Part shown: positions 25,901 through 34,184 of the stretch, in pieces | Layout of the letters: each line of letters opens with the position of its first letter | Position numbering within the stretch: position 1 is the stretch's first letter | NCBI RefSeq assembly: GCF_040954835.1 | Contig: NC_090697.1 | Location: 43,150,788-43,214,787 of the forward strand | From: Lepisosteus oculatus | Taxonomy: Eukaryota > Chordata > Actinopteri > Semionotiformes > Lepisosteidae | Direction: 5' to 3' | DNA length: 64,000 bases | Notes under the pieces: model-generated | Seen by the model: only the letters and a program-made list of their open reading frames with translations | Told to the model about the DNA's origin: nothing | The model's database searches: none | Position numbers and translations under genes: made by a program

Positions 25901-26745
25901 TGGATTAGATGCTCGGCTCAACCACAAACAGGCTAGACAAGCCAAAAGGCCCCCTCTCATTTCCAGATATTCATATGTTCCTAAGCATTCAAAATCAAAC
26001 GAATGGACAAGTCATCCCAAATGATGTAAGGATCAACAGTGAATTGTGAACCAATTGAAAACAAAACAAAATTTGAAACAATGTAGACATGCATTTCAAG
26101 CTAAGAACAAGAGACACCTTTGTAAACAAAAGGCTGTGGAGTATGAATTTAAGCCATTTTATTGATGTTGATACCCTGACTTCTTTCAAGAAATATCTGG
26201 ATATGATCTTTTGATCAAATAACTACAAGAGCTCAAAAGAGATAAATGGACTAAATGGCCTCCTCTTATCTGTAATCTTTTTTTGATATAATTGTGCTTC
26301 ATCAAGACTCAAAATTGCCCTGCTTAATGAAACCTAAACTTAGTAAGGGTGAAACACAGGAGTAAGTAATTACTACCTTTGACTTTGTTGGTGTGACACA
26401 GAATTATACGTTCATTTAGATGGTTCTGCTTTTTAACATTGTGACACTGTGAGAGCTAAATGATCTTCAAATTCAAATTCCCAATCCATTGCAATTTCTT
26501 GCTCTAAAAAGACGTTGTGACCGTGATATGCATTTCCTGCTAGACAGAAGCATCTTGCATTTGTGACTAAAAATGAACATTTTTCTTCATTATTAAAGAA
26601 GGTATAAAGGCAGTGATACAAGTACCTTTAAGTTAACAAAATGTTGCAAGTGTACAGTACATTGTCTGCTGTACAGGAGTTTAAGTATAAAGTTTGAACT
26701 AATTGTTTTCTCTTTCAGTGGCTGTTTCTCACCATGTATTCATGA
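4780..26745 (+). CDS. capn13-like: Calpain, CAPN13/CAPN14-like (3' 19 coding exons; 5' part off window)
   Basis: Calcium-family cysteine protease, expected cytosolic. Exons: 4780-4913, 6250-6424, 7130-7207, 8113-8198, 8765-8839, 11416-11576, 14968-15137, 15478-15489, 15599-15807, 16239-16293, 17197-17211, 18697-18759, 20700-20757, 22132-22196, 23056-23124, 23651-23729, 23869-23985, 24810-24862, 26719-26745. They total 1701 bases in one continuous frame (566 residues plus stop). Counting from exon 4, catalytic His is residue 120 (GHAYTVTG) and Asn is 144 (LWNPWG), 24 apart as in CAPN1. A C2-like domain follows (about 184-367), then a short linker and a penta-EF-hand domain (about 412-566). The ending [12 protein letters not shown]...EWLFLTMYS resembles human CAPN13 far more than CAPN1/2/9. 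The catalytic Cys exon is not in the window. Splicing was inferred by eye; CAPN13 versus CAPN14 is not resolved. Confidence 0.9.
5102..5640 (-). mobile_element. 5S rRNA-derived SINE (SINE3-like), near full length
   Basis: Read on the minus strand, the right end resembles the 5S rRNA internal promoter (GGCTGGTCAGTAC, then TGGGAGACC near 5565-5595). A body follows, ending in an AGTGCTATA-type 3' tail and an (ATT)n run at 5107-5136. The 3' tail is the kind shared by fish SINEs and their LINE partners. Located in calpain intron 4. Confidence 0.75.
5107..5136. repeat. (AAT)n microsatellite, SINE tail
   Basis: About ten uninterrupted AAT units forming the tail of the minus-strand 5S-derived SINE. 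Confidence 0.9.
6250..6424 (+). CDS. capn13-like: Calpain exon 5 equivalent
   Basis: Follows tttctcag; encodes the GSYADMSSG...LMDFTGGV block homologous to GCYEALSGG...FEDFTGG of classical calpains. Donor gtaaga. It is 175 bases, slightly longer than I remember for CAPN2, at its 3' end. Confidence 0.92.
6590..7065 (+). mobile_element. LINE 3'-end remnant (CR1/L2-type)
   Basis: Broken reading frames resemble the end of a non-LTR polymerase gene: an [14 protein letters not shown] block near 6607, then a GH...[15 protein letters not shown] block near 6880-6960. Stops and frame changes are frequent. Lies in calpain intron 5. Confidence 0.55.
7130..7207 (+). CDS. capn13-like: Calpain exon 6 equivalent (catalytic His)
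   Basis: 78 bases in phase 0 between ccttttag and gtaagt. Encodes [15 protein letters not shown], containing the catalytic histidine. Confidence 0.93.
7630..7930. other. GC-richer unclassified island in calpain intron 6
   Basis: A stretch with cytosine-rich runs and a G9-like run near 7826, compositionally unlike the flanking AT-rich intron. A frame is open at 7633-7869 but matches nothing known to me. Probably a repeat fragment. Confidence 0.25.
8113..8198 (+). CDS. capn13-like: Calpain exon 7 equivalent (catalytic Asn)
   Basis: 86 bases, the usual size for this exon, between ctccacag and gtaagc. Encodes [17 protein letters not shown] with the catalytic asparagine in NPWG. Confidence 0.94.
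8765..8839 (+). CDS. capn13-like: Calpain exon 8 equivalent
   Basis: 75 bases between tgacag and gtaaaa. Encodes SPKWQTV...HNSDDGEFW, matching the end of the protease core (HEDGEFW type). Confidence 0.92.
9115..9181. repeat. Near-perfect inverted repeat (hairpin)
   Basis: Two 27-base arms (9115-9141 and 9155-9181) are reverse complements with one mismatch, around a 13-base loop. Each arm has a CCTGAAGAAGGC...GAAACG type core. It lies directly upstream of a LINE fragment, so it may be part of, or a rearrangement caused by, that insertion. Confidence 0.9.
9190..10316 (+). mobile_element. 5'-truncated LINE with intact C-terminal ORF and (TTGAA)n tail
   Basis: A 307-residue open frame (9192-10115) is followed by about 180 bases of 3' UTR and a TTGAA-repeat tail at 10296-10316. 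The UTR ends with a gctttggcaacac / aataaagcac type sequence. This is the structure of a target-primed LINE insertion. Left boundary approximate; it sits in calpain intron 8. A second, shorter and older copy lies near 46.0-46.3 kb. Confidence 0.85.
9192..10115 (+). pseudogene. C-terminal part of LINE polymerase (ORF2 type)
   Basis: No proper start codon context: the frame is the tail of a much longer retrotransposon protein. It opens with [19 protein letters not shown], the end of a reverse-transcriptase thumb region. It has a terminal zinc-finger-like cluster: Cys226, Cys229, His239 and Cys244 ([20 protein letters not shown]). No internal stop in 307 codons suggests a fairly young insertion. 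Clade (I/Nimb versus L1/Tx1) not resolved. Confidence 0.75.
11416..11576 (+). CDS. capn13-like: Calpain exon 9 equivalent
   Basis: 161 bases, the family size, between tttacag and gtaggc. Encodes [20 protein letters not shown] and ends [11 protein letters not shown], the conserved core/C2-like junction. Confidence 0.94.
11725..12060 (-). mobile_element. tRNA-derived SINE copy (family B)
   Basis: The right end read on minus is a GGTGGC...AGTGGTTCGCA-type tRNA-like head. The middle contains the familiar fish-repeat block with tgtgggaggaaaccagagca and aactccacacagata, and the left end is a tccatcc-rich tail. Calpain intron 9. Confidence 0.65.
12690..12860 (-). mobile_element. V-SINE-like fragment
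   Basis: Minus-strand reading gives a TTTTGGATAAAAGCATCAGCCAAAT block, the hallmark 3' region of many fish tRNA SINEs. A GTTC-anchored degenerate head lies to the right. Heavily mutated. Calpain intron 9. Confidence 0.5.
12861..14967. other. Calpain intron 9 remainder
   Basis: No exon signal recognised. Around 13970-14040 a ccttgagcaattgcttcag... stretch resembles the middle of a tRNA SINE, but weakly. The rest is unremarkable AT-rich sequence. Confidence 0.4.
14968..15137 (+). CDS. capn13-like: Calpain exon 10 equivalent (C2-like domain)
   Basis: 170 bases, the family size, between cttgcag and gtgagg. Starts [13 protein letters not shown] and ends GYVIFQ. Confidence 0.94.
15478..15489 (+). 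CDS. capn13-like: Calpain exon 11 equivalent (12-base micro-exon)
   Basis: Twelve bases (VPPS) between ttttgtag and gtaagt. Calpains characteristically have a 12-base exon here (VPEE in CAPN2), which supports the call despite its size. Confidence 0.85.
15599..15807 (+). CDS. capn13-like: Calpain exon 12 equivalent (C2-like domain)
   Basis: 209 bases, the family size, between tccaaag and gtaaga. Encodes [20 protein letters not shown] and the VPSTYKPDE loop, then a basic end before the linker. Confidence 0.94.
16239..16293 (+). CDS. capn13-like: Calpain linker exon (55 bases)
   Basis: Between cttttcag and gtgtgt. Encodes [18 protein letters not shown] in phase with both neighbours. This linker is variable among calpains, so support is from frame and splice signals only. 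Confidence 0.7.
17197..17211 (+). CDS. capn13-like: Calpain linker micro-exon (15 bases, tentative)
   Basis: gacccactgccccag (DPLPQ) lies between ttcttccag and gtacgg. It keeps phase 0 on both sides and could be skipped without breaking the frame. Only splice signals support it. Confidence 0.5.
18697..18759 (+). CDS. capn13-like: Calpain linker exon (63 bases)
   Basis: Encodes [21 protein letters not shown] before gtaaga. The acceptor is a tandem tagcag, so the first Gln may be optional. Confidence 0.75.
18786..19135 (-). mobile_element. Degenerate tRNA-derived SINE copy (family B)
   Basis: Contains caggatacaccctggacagcaagccag, acacagtcagggccaattt and a terminal ggtccagtgctaactgtgccaccatgctg block. 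The order matches the copies at 11725-12060 (minus) and 62807-63145 (plus). More diverged than those. Calpain intron 15 region. Confidence 0.55.
19140..19795. mobile_element. Tc1/mariner-type DNA transposon remnant
   Basis: The right end has gggggtgaatacttatgcattc, aacacaataaaatgtgaaaaagtcc and a terminal tataggcactgta. This is the inverted-repeat end typical of a widespread fish Tc1-like family. The 5' end is missing or rearranged and no open transposase remains. Confidence 0.5.
20700..20757 (+). CDS. capn13-like: Calpain penta-EF-hand exon (EF1)
   Basis: 58 bases between gacacag and gtaagc. Encodes [19 protein letters not shown], the first PEF helix; [10 protein letters not shown] closely resembles CAPN13. 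Confidence 0.88.
21655..21865. mobile_element. LINE-related remnant
   Basis: An aagaggaagccatgaagctcatctag block followed by catccagacatttag resembles the conserved terminal sequence of an old fish CR1/L2-type repeat. A similar piece is at 50535-50700. Low certainty. Confidence 0.35.
22132..22196 (+). CDS. capn13-like: Calpain penta-EF-hand exon (65 bases)
   Basis: 65 bases, the family size. Encodes [16 protein letters not shown]. The acceptor is ttttttag; the donor is gtatccttt, a U12-type 5' splice site. Confidence 0.92.
22197..23055 (+). other. U12-type (minor spliceosome) intron in calpain
   Basis: The donor GTATCCTTT (22197-22205) matches the U12 consensus at all nine positions. A branch-site-like TTCTTTAAC lies at 23036-23044, one base from TTCCTTAAC. 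Its last adenine is about 12 bases before the AG, which is the short spacing required by U12 introns. The termini are GT-AG. The intron falls after the first residue (Asp 452) of an EF-hand loop, at the position shared by all classical calpains. Confidence 0.85.
23056..23124 (+). CDS. capn13-like: Calpain penta-EF-hand exon (69 bases)
   Basis: 69 bases, the family size, between tttacag and gtagga. Encodes [20 protein letters not shown]; with the preceding Asp it forms a loop keeping acidic or polar ligands only at some positions. Confidence 0.93.
23651..23729 (+). CDS. capn13-like: Calpain penta-EF-hand exon (79 bases)
   Basis: 79 bases, the family size, between ttctcag and gtaact. Encodes the [19 protein letters not shown] loop and helix. 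Confidence 0.93.
23869..23985 (+). CDS. capn13-like: Calpain penta-EF-hand exon (117 bases)
   Basis: 117 bases, the family size, between ttcctcag and gtacgt. Encodes [20 protein letters not shown] and the [10 protein letters not shown] helix. Confidence 0.93.
24810..24862 (+). CDS. capn13-like: Calpain penta-EF-hand exon (53 bases)
   Basis: Encodes [18 protein letters not shown] between tttttacag and gtaatg. The shortened loop SDGKG is a CAPN13-like feature; the CAPN2 counterpart is slightly longer. Confidence 0.9.
25030..26285 (+). mobile_element. Degenerate LINE (CR1/L2-type), RT to 3' end
   Basis: Broken frames give, in order, a [17 protein letters not shown] block (25135-25185) matching the DFSKAFDKVPH motif of LINE reverse transcriptases. 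Next comes an [16 protein letters not shown] block (25660-25700), then a tail with a [21 protein letters not shown] stretch (26090-26140). Many stops. In the calpain intron before the terminal exon. Confidence 0.6.
26719..26745 (+). CDS. capn13-like: Calpain terminal coding exon
   Basis: Encodes WLFLTMYS then TGA after tctttcag, matching the WL.LTMY. ending of calpains. The family normally has 27 coding bases including the stop here. Confidence 0.93.
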   Translation, partial: WLFLTMYS

Positions 26746-27324
26746 AACTTCAAGAGCTGGCAACAGTTAGACAGATTCCAATGATTTTGGAAGGTAAAAA
26801 CGAACAAAAAGCAATGTGAAATATTTGAAGTGTACACCTGCGTACATTTGAATATGCTGCTCTACTAGGCCACAGCCTATCAGAGTTGTCATTTACATTC
26901 TCTCCTTCTAGTATTTACTTTTATTTTCTCAAACACAAAATACAAAACAAATTTAAACATCACCCCCTGCCCTCCCTGTCAGTGGTTCTCATCTCAAAGT
27001 TTCAAGGACCCAAGCACCCATAAAATATGATCGGTTATGATGGATCCCCCATGCAAGGGAATTTGACCTGAAGTCAAATACAACTTTTTGAAGAAGTTCA
27101 GTCAGCCATAGCTGTCTGAAACAAGTTCATAACGTGCTTGTATAACATTATCTTCTTAGACGTGATGATTTTTTGCATGATATCTGTGAGAGTCTTTGAA
27201 AGCTTTCTACAGAAAAAAAAAACTAATTTTGCCCTTCATTTGAGATTGATCATGTACAGAATTATTTTTTTTTAAGATTTTATTTCTTGAAAGACATTTA
27301 ACTTAAAATACATGTCATTGCACT

Positions 27325-27600
27325 GCTCCCATATAACTCCTGGCTCCTGGGTTCAATTCTTACTGTGGCACCTTATGTGTAGGTTTTTTCTGAGTGTTTC
27401 AATTTCCTTCCAAAGTCGGTCTTGCTATTTAGGTTGATTTGCACCTATTAATTGTCAGCATAAACTCTGCTATGGACTGGCATCCTGTCCAGGGTGTATC
27501 CTGTCTTGAGGCTTTTGTCTGTAAGGTTAGGTTGAGACTGTGATGTGATTCAACCCAGGAATGTTGGGATAAGTGATTAAAAATAGCTGGATGTATGCTG
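27325..27600 (+). mobile_element. Degenerate tRNA-derived SINE copy (family B)
   Basis: A B-box-like gggttcaattc is at about 27349, followed by diverged counterparts of the family B body, including ctatggactggcatcctgtccagggtgtatcctg. Plus orientation. Confidence 0.45.
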
Positions 27601-27756
27601 TAGGAAACATGTCTACACATAGAGCAGTGGCTCTTAACCTGGGGTGTACATACCCCCTGTGGGTCTGAGATTCCAGATTTTTAGGTAAATCATCAAAAAC
27701 ACAGTAACTTCAATTATTTTTGGTTTGGGGTGTGAGAACATCTTATCTTTAAGAAC

Positions 27757-28031
27757 TAAGATAAGATCACTTTATTGGCCATATACAATTTCTGGTATTA
27801 GGAATTTGTCTTTTCACATACCCCAGCTTGCTCTACATGAGACACACAGACAGGGAGAGAAGCTTGGGGTCAGAGCGTAGGGTCAGCCATTTATACAGCA
27901 CCCCTGGAGCAGTTGGAGTTAAGGGCCTTGCTCAGGGGCCCAGTGGATTCCTCTGCCAGCCGTGGGATACTAACTGATAACCTTCCAGCCACAGGTGCAG
28001 ATCCTTAGCCACAGAGCCACTGCACTGCCCT
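27757..28031 (-). mobile_element. tRNA-derived SINE with (TCTTA)n-type tail (family A)
   Basis: Read on minus: a tRNA-like head with a degraded B box, a core with CTGAGCAAGGCCCTTAACTCC, and a 3' end GGCCAATAAAGTGATCTTATCTTA. Aligns by eye along its length with copies at 49171-49462 and 56763-57039. Confidence 0.8.
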
Positions 28032-29033
28032 ACAAAGCATATGCTGTAGTCGGCAGGATAAGAGGTGCAGACTGCAGTAAGGTGAAGAACCACTGATATG
28101 GAGTGTCCTGTATGCTGTAAATGTCCTCACATATGCTGAACAAAGTATACTGTACTGCCCCCCTGTGTTTTAAAAATAATATACTGTAGCAACAAGCACA
28201 TTTTATATAAATTCGTTCTTGTTACAGATAATGAATCATAAAACACATACATTAATAAACATAGTAAAATATGTTTTTTAAAACAAGAAAGTTATCACAG
28301 AAAAACTAATTTAGTTGAACTTCAGTTTAAAACTAAAATAACCTCTTAGTCTTAATAAATGAATATGTATTAGAGTTGTTTTTTTCTTAGTCTTACTCGT
28401 CACTGGCCCTGTTTGTTAAATAACTTTTTGCAGTTTGTTTACAGTTTCAGACTAACTTAAAACTAAATGAAATTCTACATAAATTATGACTGTATTTATG
28501 TTTCCTACATTTAAAGACCCGTTAAAGCCTGGGAAAAATAAAACAAAACAATAATATTTGAGGTTGAATCACTTTAATGAACATGTAGGATTACTTATGC
28601 CCTAACCAAAGAATTCACAGTTTTAGTTTCTCAGTGTGTACACCTTGAATCGATTTAATTTGTTTATTTCAAATTGAACAACATTTAAGTTGGAAATACA
28701 ACATTTTACACCTGTTAAAGTCAAAGAGACTTCTAAAAAGCACAAAAGTAGCAATTAACTTTGGCCAGAAGTTTCATTTTTAAATTCTGTGTATTTTAAA
28801 TGAGATTTTTTTTTCTTTTACACAAGGGGTGCTGATTTCTAACCATCAATAGCTGTTAATTTACAGGTTTGATTTATCAACACTGATATTGTTCAGTATG
28901 TTTTGAAGAAAAGAAGTAAATAAGAAGCCGTAGTTTACCACCCTGGTGTCTACTTGGCATTTAATACCATGTATGCATCCTTGAAATCATGCCTTCTTAA
29001 CATGTAAAAGTGTTTTTTTTTTGTTTCTTTCAG
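28032..29033. other. Probable calpain 3' UTR intron or spacer
   Basis: AT-rich; I see no coding exon or clear repeat here. Confidence 0.4.
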
Positions 29034-29170
29034 TGCCTCCTTCTGATTTCTAACACAAGACAGAAAAAAACCTTTTTTACTAATCATGTGAATTTACACA
29101 GCACAGCAAAAAGGACTGATTGACTCATTACATTCATTGTTTGTAATAAACTAAATAAAACATATTTTCA
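29034..29170 (+). other. Possible calpain 3' UTR exon and poly(A) signals
   Basis: A strong pyrimidine tract ending tttctttcag precedes 29034. AATAAA occurs at 29145-29150 and 29154-29159. A candidate donor aag/gtaaaa sits at 26793/26794, 48 bases after the stop. Together these suggest a spliced 3' UTR, but an unspliced UTR ending elsewhere is also possible. Confidence 0.4.
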
Positions 29171-30019
29171 GGGACTTTTAATTTTGTCATGTGTTTAACA
29201 GGGTGGACAGTTTGATAGATATTAATGCACTTCTCTCCAGTCTCCAGTAGTTAGGTAGCTCTGTGCTGGCGTGTTTGAAATGAAACAATTTTGGTTTTGT
29301 ACCTGTTCTGCCTGTGAGCAAAAATAAAAACAAAAGTATCTGTTTATGATCTTGGCTTGCTTTGATTCTGTTCTATAGTAATTTTATTGAATAGGTTATT
29401 TCAATCTAACATTTGTTTAGTATTTCAAAGACAACTAACTTGACTTGCACTTGCACTTATTGAATTGATTATGCAGTACAGTAGGTAGTGACATTTAAGT
29501 TCAACAATACTGCTGTGATCGGTACATTTAAAAGTTTTCTAAATAAAACATCTTCAACAACACAAAATGAAAATGCCCAAACTGCAAAGTATCGAGTTAA
29601 TGAGGATGGCCCTTTAAACTAATTTCTCTTGCCTTAAATACGATGTATCTTGATTTTATTGGTTCTTCTAATCTTGCCTGGCACACCGAATACAGAGGCA
29701 GTCATGTTCAAGTTTGCTTTTGAACCAACAGATGGCAGCAATGCATAAAGCCTTTTTGACATTACATCCTAAAATGGGCAATTTGGTTTGTCTGGTTCGT
29801 TTGGTTGTTAGCAATTAATAATCCAAGAATTGCATCAGACTGTTACTTAACCAATCTTGCAAAGTCAGCTTGACCAGTTCAGCTAGCGTTTCCCACTATC
29901 CCCTCTGTAATAATATTTTTGTTTTGTGCCCCGAATGCTCCTGGTCGTAATTTCCACATTATGTTTTCAGGTCCTTTTATTGTTTCTGATCTTGAAGAAT
30001 TCCATGGATTAGACTTGCT

Positions 30020-30190
30020 TAATCCCCTTCAGAATTTTGACTATATGAATCAAAATGAGCTTCAAAAGCCGATAACACTTTTTTACAAAACACATCTTTT
30101 TGAGATTAGCGAGTGAACAAAATTCTAGAAGTTGACCTGGCCATAATTCAGGACAACGGTAGCTTTTCTCACCACAGAGGATGGTTGCTC
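30020..30190. repeat. Unclassified dispersed repeat, copy 1
   Basis: Shares ordered blocks with 30825-30975: a gaatcaaaatgagc/tcaaaag block, then gagatt.gcgag.gaaca.aattctag, then ctggccataatt. Not a family I recognise. Confidence 0.65.
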
Positions 30191-30824
30191 TCTTAAGATA
30201 ACCAAACCTTTTTCTAAAAGCAACCATTTATAAAATTCTGTTACTCTCTTGTGTATAAGTGTTACTTGGCGAGATGTACATCCATTTCATTTCCTTTGGT
30301 ATAACCTTTGGTATTTTCCTTTGAGAACTGGGCTGAGGAAATGCTATTCTTGAGAAAGCAAGAGAGTGACATGATCATCATCGTACTCTTTATTCAGAAT
30401 GAGGCCTGCTTCTACTTATTTGGGGGTTCACTTGCTCTCAAGAGATTAGCTAGCTGTCCTTTCCTTTTATCTGTTCATGCCCAGCAATAATTAAAACAGA
30501 TAGGAATAACATAATAGCAAAATCTGAGATCTACATGTGAAACAACTTCAGTACAAAAGTTTAGATGTCTAGGGATTTTTACAAATGATGTTCTATGTGC
30601 AACTGACATACTAATTCCTTGTATGTGATTAAATAACAAGCATTAAGACGTTAGCATCTGCATGGAGGAAAGAACCACCTTTAGTTGTCCCTCTTGTTAT
30701 GGAGGAAGGCATGCTTGGCTTTTACAGTTGGCCTCAAGGAGTAATAGGAACCCATTTCAATCTCGTGAGACAAAACAGACACTGCTTGAGATACTGTTTT
30801 CAAAAACATGACATTACAACACTG

Positions 30825-30975
30825 AATTATCAGAAATTTGACTACGGGAATCAAAATGAGCATCAAAAGCTGACAAAATGAGATTAAGTGTCTTTTAACA
30901 CGTTTAGAGATTTGCGAGCGAACAGAATTCTAGGAATGGATCTGGCCATAATTTGGGGCACCGATAATGTTTTCA
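30825..30975. repeat. Unclassified dispersed repeat, copy 2
   Basis: Direct-orientation partner of the copy at 30020-30190, about 810 bases away, with the same block order and moderate divergence. Confidence 0.65.
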
Positions 30976-31259
30976 GCCACAAATGAAAAAGAATAAACAA
31001 GGAGAAGTTCCACACTGAAAAGAAGAAAAAGAAAATGTTTGTCATCCACAGGGGTGAATGAGAGATGAAAATACCCAGGATATAAAAGCACATGTGAACA
31101 GAAAACAGACAAGAATAGGCACAGAGCAGGTGAGAAAGAGCATCCCAACAAAGGGAGATCTTGGGAAGAGGTGAGAAAAGCTGAAATCTGCATATGAATG
31201 GGGAGGTTCTACAGATGACTCAACCAAAAGGCTTAATGATCAGGTCAGAGGACTCTAAT

Positions 31260-31830
31260 TGTAACGGACACGGACTGGAATCCGTGTCAGATCTTGTAGA
31301 AGACCCTATGCGATGCGGTAAGAGCTGGAGAAAACAGGAGGCGTGGTAAAAAGTGAACACACAGGGGTTTAATAGTGCACAAAATAATAGTGACCGTCCG
31401 TGAGACAGTGTATGGGGAAGACAAAACGGCATCCAAATCCAAACGGGTCCAAGGGCAGGTCAAAGCACGGTCCGAAAGTCCATAAACTGGAAATCCATCC
31501 TGGAACGCGACAAAGTTAAAATCCCTGGAAGGGGGGAGCACACAGACAAACGAAACATGGAGGTCCAAGGGTGACGGGGCGAGATCCTCCAGACCCCGGG
31601 CTCAGGAAACGGGAGGTGTCGGGGATGAGGCCTATGCCCTCAGGAGACGGACGTAGGGTTTCCTGGTGCTAGGCGGGCCTCGCGACATCTTTCCCTAATG
31701 ATGAGCCCCAAGGACTGGAAGAGCTGGTCTTTAAATAATAACACTAAAAGGGTACACCTGGAGAGCTAAATGACACGAACAATAATGAGAGCAGTGGAGC
31801 GCCCTCTAGGGAGGGATGTCGGGCGTGACA
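31260..31830 (-). mobile_element. Solo LTR with 5-bp target-site duplication
   Basis: A 571-base unit begins TGT and ends ACA, and is flanked by CTAAT on both sides (31255-31259 and 31831-31835). Read on minus it starts TGTCACGCCC, has a TATTTAAA-like promoter near 31730 and an ATTAAA near 31370, as expected for an LTR. Its higher GC and CpG content stands out from the spacer. No internal retroelement genes are next to it, so it is a solo LTR left by LTR-LTR recombination. Confidence 0.8.
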
Positions 31831-31874
31831 CTAATCTTCATGGTTACAAATAATTAAAGTGGGTTGAAGTAGAG

Positions 31875-31950
31875 AGAGATCACTTTCTTGGCCATATACA
31901 ATTTCTTGTGTTAGCCACAGGCGCAGATTCTTAGCCACCCAGCCACCGCA
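31875..31950 (-). mobile_element. Internally deleted family A SINE
   Basis: Joins the 3' end of the family (cactttcttggccatatacaatttcttg) directly to the head (ttagccacaggcgcagattcttagccacc), lacking the roughly 200-base middle seen in the full copies. Confidence 0.6.
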
Positions 31951-33540
31951 CTTAATTGTGAATTTTCTGATGTCAATCACTCTTATATGGGGACACGTTC
32001 AATTTATCAAAACTATGGCACCGTCTTACAATGCAAAATAAATTTGCACGTTATTCCTGTAAACATCTTGACCTGAAAGGGCTCACTCAAAACACACAAG
32101 AAGAAAAAGCTCCAGTAAAAAGTTGTTTGAAAACATTAAATACACTGTAAATGCAGAATGAGCAGCACAAATGGTATTGGGTTTCTTTTAAGCAAGTTCA
32201 CATGTTTTTAAATGTCATTTTGTAAATTGACATTCCAGTTAAGTTTAACTCACAAGGTTCTTTTAGGGACTTTCATTTTATAAGAAAAGTATTGATATGT
32301 CTTATATCGTATTATGCTTCAGCTAGTGGACAGCCTATTCCACTGCAAGGCACTATTTTTAATGAAGAATGGTGTCCCTCTTGCCCCTCTTAGTTGTCTC
32401 CTATTGAAGTAACAATGGTTCATATAGTATAATTGTATTAGGCAATCTCAAAATGGCAGGAGTTACAGTAGATGAAACAGTCTTGCTAAAAAGGCGCAGA
32501 ACAGGTTTATCTGTTTGCTTATCAAGTGGTCTGTCTGGTTTTGTCATGGCACATTTTAGTTGACCTTTGAGCCCTGTATGCTGGACTTTACACCACAACC
32601 CAAGGGACTACACGTCTAGCTTTAAAAATGCCTATTTTTGTAGCCTGCAGAGAGAATTTGGGAAGGTAAGTAAATTATGATTCCTTCTTACGAACTACTC
32701 TTTCCTGGTTCATCCAAAATGTTAAAAGACTGATTTCCAAGAATCATGTTTTGAGAAAGGTAAAAGTTCAACATTTTCACATAATGTTTGAGTTTTTATA
32801 TTGTGCTTACATTTATTGAACACTTTTGGTACGTTTTGTCTGCTAATTTTGATCGATAATAACAGAAAGGAATGCGATTTTTCCCCTTCATCTGCAGCAT
32901 GCTCTGTAGTAATTATATATGGCGTAGTAGCATAGTACTTTCAAATAACCGTTTAGATATAGTGCATCTCGGAATTTATTTTAAATTATAATTTACATTT
33001 TATCTAGAATTCATATAAAACACGAAAAAGCTAATAAATGTTATTACTTCAACCGTCGTGTAGCAGGAATAAAAAAACATTAAAGCATAAAATTAATCAT
33101 TCGCAAACCATATTAATTTAACTGAAAATTACTTAAACGTGTTGCAGGGCATGCACACTAGTTAAACAAAAGAATGTTAGAAGGAAAATCAGATATACCT
33201 TCTCATACAAGTAGTTTGGGAATAGCGATCAATAATACAGAACAGAAAGTGCGAAGAAACCAGACTTAAGGACTCGATACAATCTTGTTATCTATACCTG
33301 CTAAAACAACCTCATATCGTGCAAATAATGCAAAATAATGCATTATTTTTTCAGGTCTTTTTAGACAGTAGGTTAAATGCAATCGGGTTACAACAGGACG
33401 ATGAAAAGGCTTCACTGTCACGCAAGCAGCATTTACAGAAATATTTAATTCTAAGACCAACTTAAACATTAGCTATTTATCGCCTTATTCACCTTATACA
33501 AGCAAGTGATAGGGGTGTAATATGTGGTTAATGTGTGTTT
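31951..33540. other. Spacer upstream of MGAT2-like gene
   Basis: AT-rich with no recognised gene or repeat. Confidence 0.4.
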
Positions 33541-33544
33541 CCCG

Positions 33545-33680
33545 TTCTCCTATTGGCTGAGCCCAGGTTCACTCCTCACTCACATTACTGAGACCTGCAG
33601 GTCCCTGATTCGTTAAACCCGGCGCTCCGTGTCCTCCGGTTGGCTAAAATGTCCACGTCAGCAGTCAATTAAGTCAACGC
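33545..33680 (+). promoter_or_regulatory. Putative MGAT2-like promoter
   Basis: A CpG-containing stretch about 0.5-0.6 kb before the start codon has an inverted CCAAT box (ctattggct near 33550), a CCAAT-like ggttggct near 33639 and ccacgtca at 33653-33660. The complement of the last is TGACGTGG, the ATF6/XBP1 UPRE core. No TATA box is obvious. Inferred only from sequence words. Confidence 0.4.
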
Positions 33681-34184
33681 CTTGCACTACACGAGAAACT
33701 TGAGGTAGAAACTTTTTCACAGTTCGTGTCTTCCTTCAGGAAGTTGTGACACATGATGGTGTTGTCAGGTATGTTCAGTCGGTCTTGCGTTTAGCATCAC
33801 TTGTTAAACCCATCTATGTATAACCGCACGAAAGGGAAAACGTCATACTTTTTTTTTTTTGCTTATTTTGTTCTGTGTTTTCGTCTTGTAGGTGGTCCGG
33901 TAAACCAGATGAAATGTAATTGTTGCAAACCAAAAGTCACACCTACTTCCTGAGTCGAACTTGTGCTTCTCGGCAGAGAGGAAAGTCGTTTGAATTTTCT
34001 TTGAACATTGGTTCTGCTTCTGTTGGTTTGCAGTTTTTAGAACGAAGAAAAGGTGAATTTTTCTGAAGACCTTAAAATTCAAACTATGTTTAATGGGACG
34101 AGATTGAGATGGTGATCATATCCCGTGGGTGTTCGGTTTGAGCACATATACGTCCAGAGTAAAGTCACAGATTTTGTTTTTAAA

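Noticed and set aside
34125..34184. 20 extra N-terminal codons for MGAT2-like protein
   Set aside because: There is no ATG upstream in frame; the conserved MRF...KR.V start is at 34185.
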